Source: Streptomyces lunaelactis
GTDB taxonomy: Bacteria > Actinomycetota > Actinomycetes > Streptomycetales > Streptomycetaceae
Reading direction: 5' to 3'
Assembly (NCBI RefSeq): GCF_003054555.1
Contig: NZ_CP026304.1
Location: 2,542,001 to 2,606,000 of the forward strand
DNA length: 64,000 nt
The translations under genes and the position numbers were made by a program. Positions 62,482 to 64,000 of the stretch are shown piece after piece. Position 1 is the stretch's first letter. The number at the start of each line of letters is the position of its first letter. The notes below the pieces were generated by a model. It was given only the letters and a program-made list of their open reading frames with translations. It did no database searches and was not told where the DNA came from.

Positions 62482-62847
62482 ATGTCCGCCCAGCGCGACC
62501 GCACCACCCCCGCCACCACGCCGCCTGCCGCCGCATTGGCACAGGAGCTGAAGCCCTCGCGGCCCAGTACCCCGAGGAGATCCTGCTGGAGGCGGCGGAC
62601 GCCTCGTGCGAGGCCGGCGACTACGACCGCGCCCTTGCGCTGTACGAGCAGCTACTGGCCGGCGAATGCGCCGAACCCCACATGGTGACCGTCTACCGCA
62701 TCGGCACACTGTGGGACGCCGGACGCGAAATCGAAGCCCGCCGGGCGGCCCGGAAGCTGCGGGCCCTGCACCCGCGTGACGGCGCGACATGGCACTTCGT
62801 CGCCGAGACCTTCGAGGCCGCAGACGACCTGCACACCGCAGCCGAGC
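62482..62847 (+). pseudogene. TPR-type protein, frameshifted and truncated
   Basis: ATG 62482 opens a frame (MSAQRDRTTPATTPPAAALA) that loses sense near 62,548. Homology continues one frame over with AAQYPEEILLEAADASCEAG, YDRALALYEQLLAG and IEARRAARKLRALHPRDG up to ~62,847, where it breaks into unrelated sequence. The pattern is that of Streptomyces TPR proteins of ~250 residues. At least one frameshift and a 3' truncation make it non-functional. Confidence 0.55.
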
Positions 62848-63126
62848 CCGGAGCTCGCCAGGCCATCCAGATCAGGCGCCGCCGTACCGATGTGGACGGT
62901 CGCGTAATTCCCCAGGGCTGGCGTCACGTAGTGCCCCAGGGGGATCGCGGATCCGGCTTCACCGGCAGAGAGTTCGCGGCAGCGGCGGGAGTGGAACGAT
63001 CGGTTGGTATCCCTGTCCTTCGGGTCGCGTCTCTGCCGTGCATGGCTCGTGAGGACCCCGGTTCCGTGTGTGGCCAGGTCAGGGGCGCACTGGTGGACAG
63101 TCAGTGGCGGTGGTGCGGCTGTCGGC

Positions 63127-64000
63127 TCATTCCAGGACGGCGAGGTGGTCGGCGGCGCCCCCGCGCCATTCGATCAGGAAGAGGGTTGCGTCGTCGCTGG
63201 TGCGGCCGCCCCGTTGCTGCTTCAGGGCGTGGGAGAGTGAGCGCACCACCGCTCGTACTCCCTTCTCCCCGTGTTCGATGCGGTTGACCCAGTGGATGAG
63301 CTGTTCCTCGCGGAACTGCTCTTCGCCGGCTTCGTGCTCCTCGATCAGGCCGTCGGTGAAGCACAGCACTCGGTCGCCGCGCTGGAGCATCTGCTGGCTG
63401 ATCTGGGGATCTTCACCGCCGAAGCCGACCGGCAAGGTGGTCGGGCCCTGAAGTTGCCCGACGACCTGGTGGTTGCGGATCAGCAGCGGTGCAGGGTGGC
63501 CGGCGTTGACCCACTGCAGGTGGCCCGTTGCGACGTTCAGGCGCATCATCTGCGCGGTGACGAAGTGGTCGGGCCCGAACTGCCCGGCGATGGCCCGGTC
63601 CATGAACGTGTAGATCTCGGACAGACCGATGTCGGCACGTCTGGCGTGCCGGTAGGCCCCGACAGCGACGGTCGCCATCGTGGCGGAGTCCAGACCGTGG
63701 CCCATCGCATCGACCATGGCCACGTGCAGGATGTCGTCGTTGAGGGCGTAGTCGAAGCTGTCACCTGCGACGTTGTAGGCGGGCTCCAGGATTCCGGCCA
63801 CCGCGACCTGTGGGACGGACATCGCCAGCGGCGGTAGCAGGGACCACTGGATCTCCGCGGCCACGCTCATCGGTTCGCGGCGCCGGGCGAGGAAGAACTG
63901 GTCGGTGTAGCTGTGCTTGGTGACCAGCATGTCAGCGACCAGGCCGGCGAGCCTGCGCAGCAGGCGCCGGTCGTCGTCATCGACGGTGTCCAGGGTGAGG
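63127..64000 (-). CDS. PP2C/SpoIIE-type serine phosphatase (partial, runs off right edge)
   Basis: The C-terminal ~290 residues are visible; the frame stays open to the window edge, so the N-terminus (probably GAF/PAS domains: DDDDRRLLRRLAGLVADM) lies outside. The SpoIIE domain has its metal-site motifs AYNVAGDSFDYAL (first Asp), HVAMVDAMGHGLDSATMA (second Asp-x-x-GHG), VNAGHPAPLLI and CFTDGLIEEHEAGEE, with GGRTSDDATLFLIEW at the end. These enzymes dephosphorylate anti-anti-sigma factors or act in stress signalling. The last residues are ordinary and the stop at 63,127 is genuine. No neighbouring anti-sigma gene is visible in the window. Confidence 0.85.
   Translation of the reverse strand, partial: LTLDTVDDDDRRLLRRLAGLVADMLVTKHSYTDQFFLARRREPMSVAAEIQWSLLPPLAMSVPQVAVAGILEPAYNVAGDSFDYALNDDILHVAMVDAMGHGLDSATMATVAVGAYRHARRADIGLSEIYTFMDRAIAGQFGPDHFVTAQMMRLNVATGHLQWVNAGHPAPLLIRNHQVVGQLQGPTTLPVGFGGEDPQISQQMLQRGDRVLCFTDGLIEEHEAGEEQFREEQLIHWVNRIEHGEKGVRAVVRSLSHALKQQRGGRTSDDATLFLIEWRGGAADHLAVLE

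Overview
The window is typical Streptomyces chromosome: GC near 70%, many GTG and a few TTG starts, strong third-position GC bias, dense genes with frequent 4-nt GTGA/ATGA overlaps, and the repeated hairpin elements seen between Streptomyces genes. Positions 1 to about 45,770 look like ordinary chromosome with some interesting islands. From about 45,770 to the right end it is accessory sequence: repeat proteins, a putative type VII secretion locus, tRNA-derived att-like repeats, STAND NTPases and broken genes.

Left third. After a partial XRE regulator, an HATPase protein, a methyltransferase, a cell-wall amidase, a membrane protein and an F420-type oxidoreductase comes a minus-strand operon of GT4 glycosyltransferase, methyltransferase and alpha/alpha-toroid protein (5280-8509). 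Next is a set of genes that closely resembles part of the mycobacterial sterol catabolic regulon: a KstR-like TetR repressor (8708), a ferredoxin plus aldehyde dehydrogenase pair, an MBL hydrolase, a FadA5-like thiolase and a CYP125-like P450 divergent from it. Boxes of the KstR type (TnnAACnnGTTnnA, exact or one mismatch) precede the repressor, the MBL gene and the thiolase/P450 pair. The 24-residue ribosomal protein bL37 lies inside this set. So does a cobalamin-riboswitch operon (12,915-18,831) coding for two membrane-anchored extracytoplasmic proteins that look like the two domains of transcobalamin, followed by an ECF transporter (T, two ATPase halves in different frames, S).

Middle. A P450-flanking 842-bp composite inverted repeat abuts a truncated serpin gene. 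Then come a GT87/PAP2 membrane enzyme, DUF2330 protein, O-methyltransferase, ABM monooxygenase, GNAT, an MFS exporter fused to a MarR-like domain, HAD phosphatase, a TMEM165/Gdt1 transporter behind a yybP-ykoY manganese riboswitch, a FetB-like permease, a secreted HNH nuclease, PhoD-like phosphatase, a large FAD/NAD(P) protein, DoxX with an iron-box-like site, DedA, DUF2277, a serine hydrolase, alpha/beta hydrolase, a LapA-like protein, SDR and a DHA2 exporter.

Right third. A protein of nine almost identical 52-residue beta-propeller-like repeats (46,382) is followed by a small helical T7SS-type protein, a candidate calpain/papain-like effector and a chagasin-like lipoprotein that would inhibit such a protease. 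Two 43-bp tRNA 3'-end direct repeats (52,526 and 56,341) bracket a decayed integrative element carrying an NB-ARC/TPR protein with seven near-identical TPR units and an integrase remnant. A second STAND protein, frameshifted at a run of six C, and a stretch of gene debris (aldo/keto reductase, IS630, RecD2, TPR fragments) lead to a partial SpoIIE-type phosphatase at the right edge.
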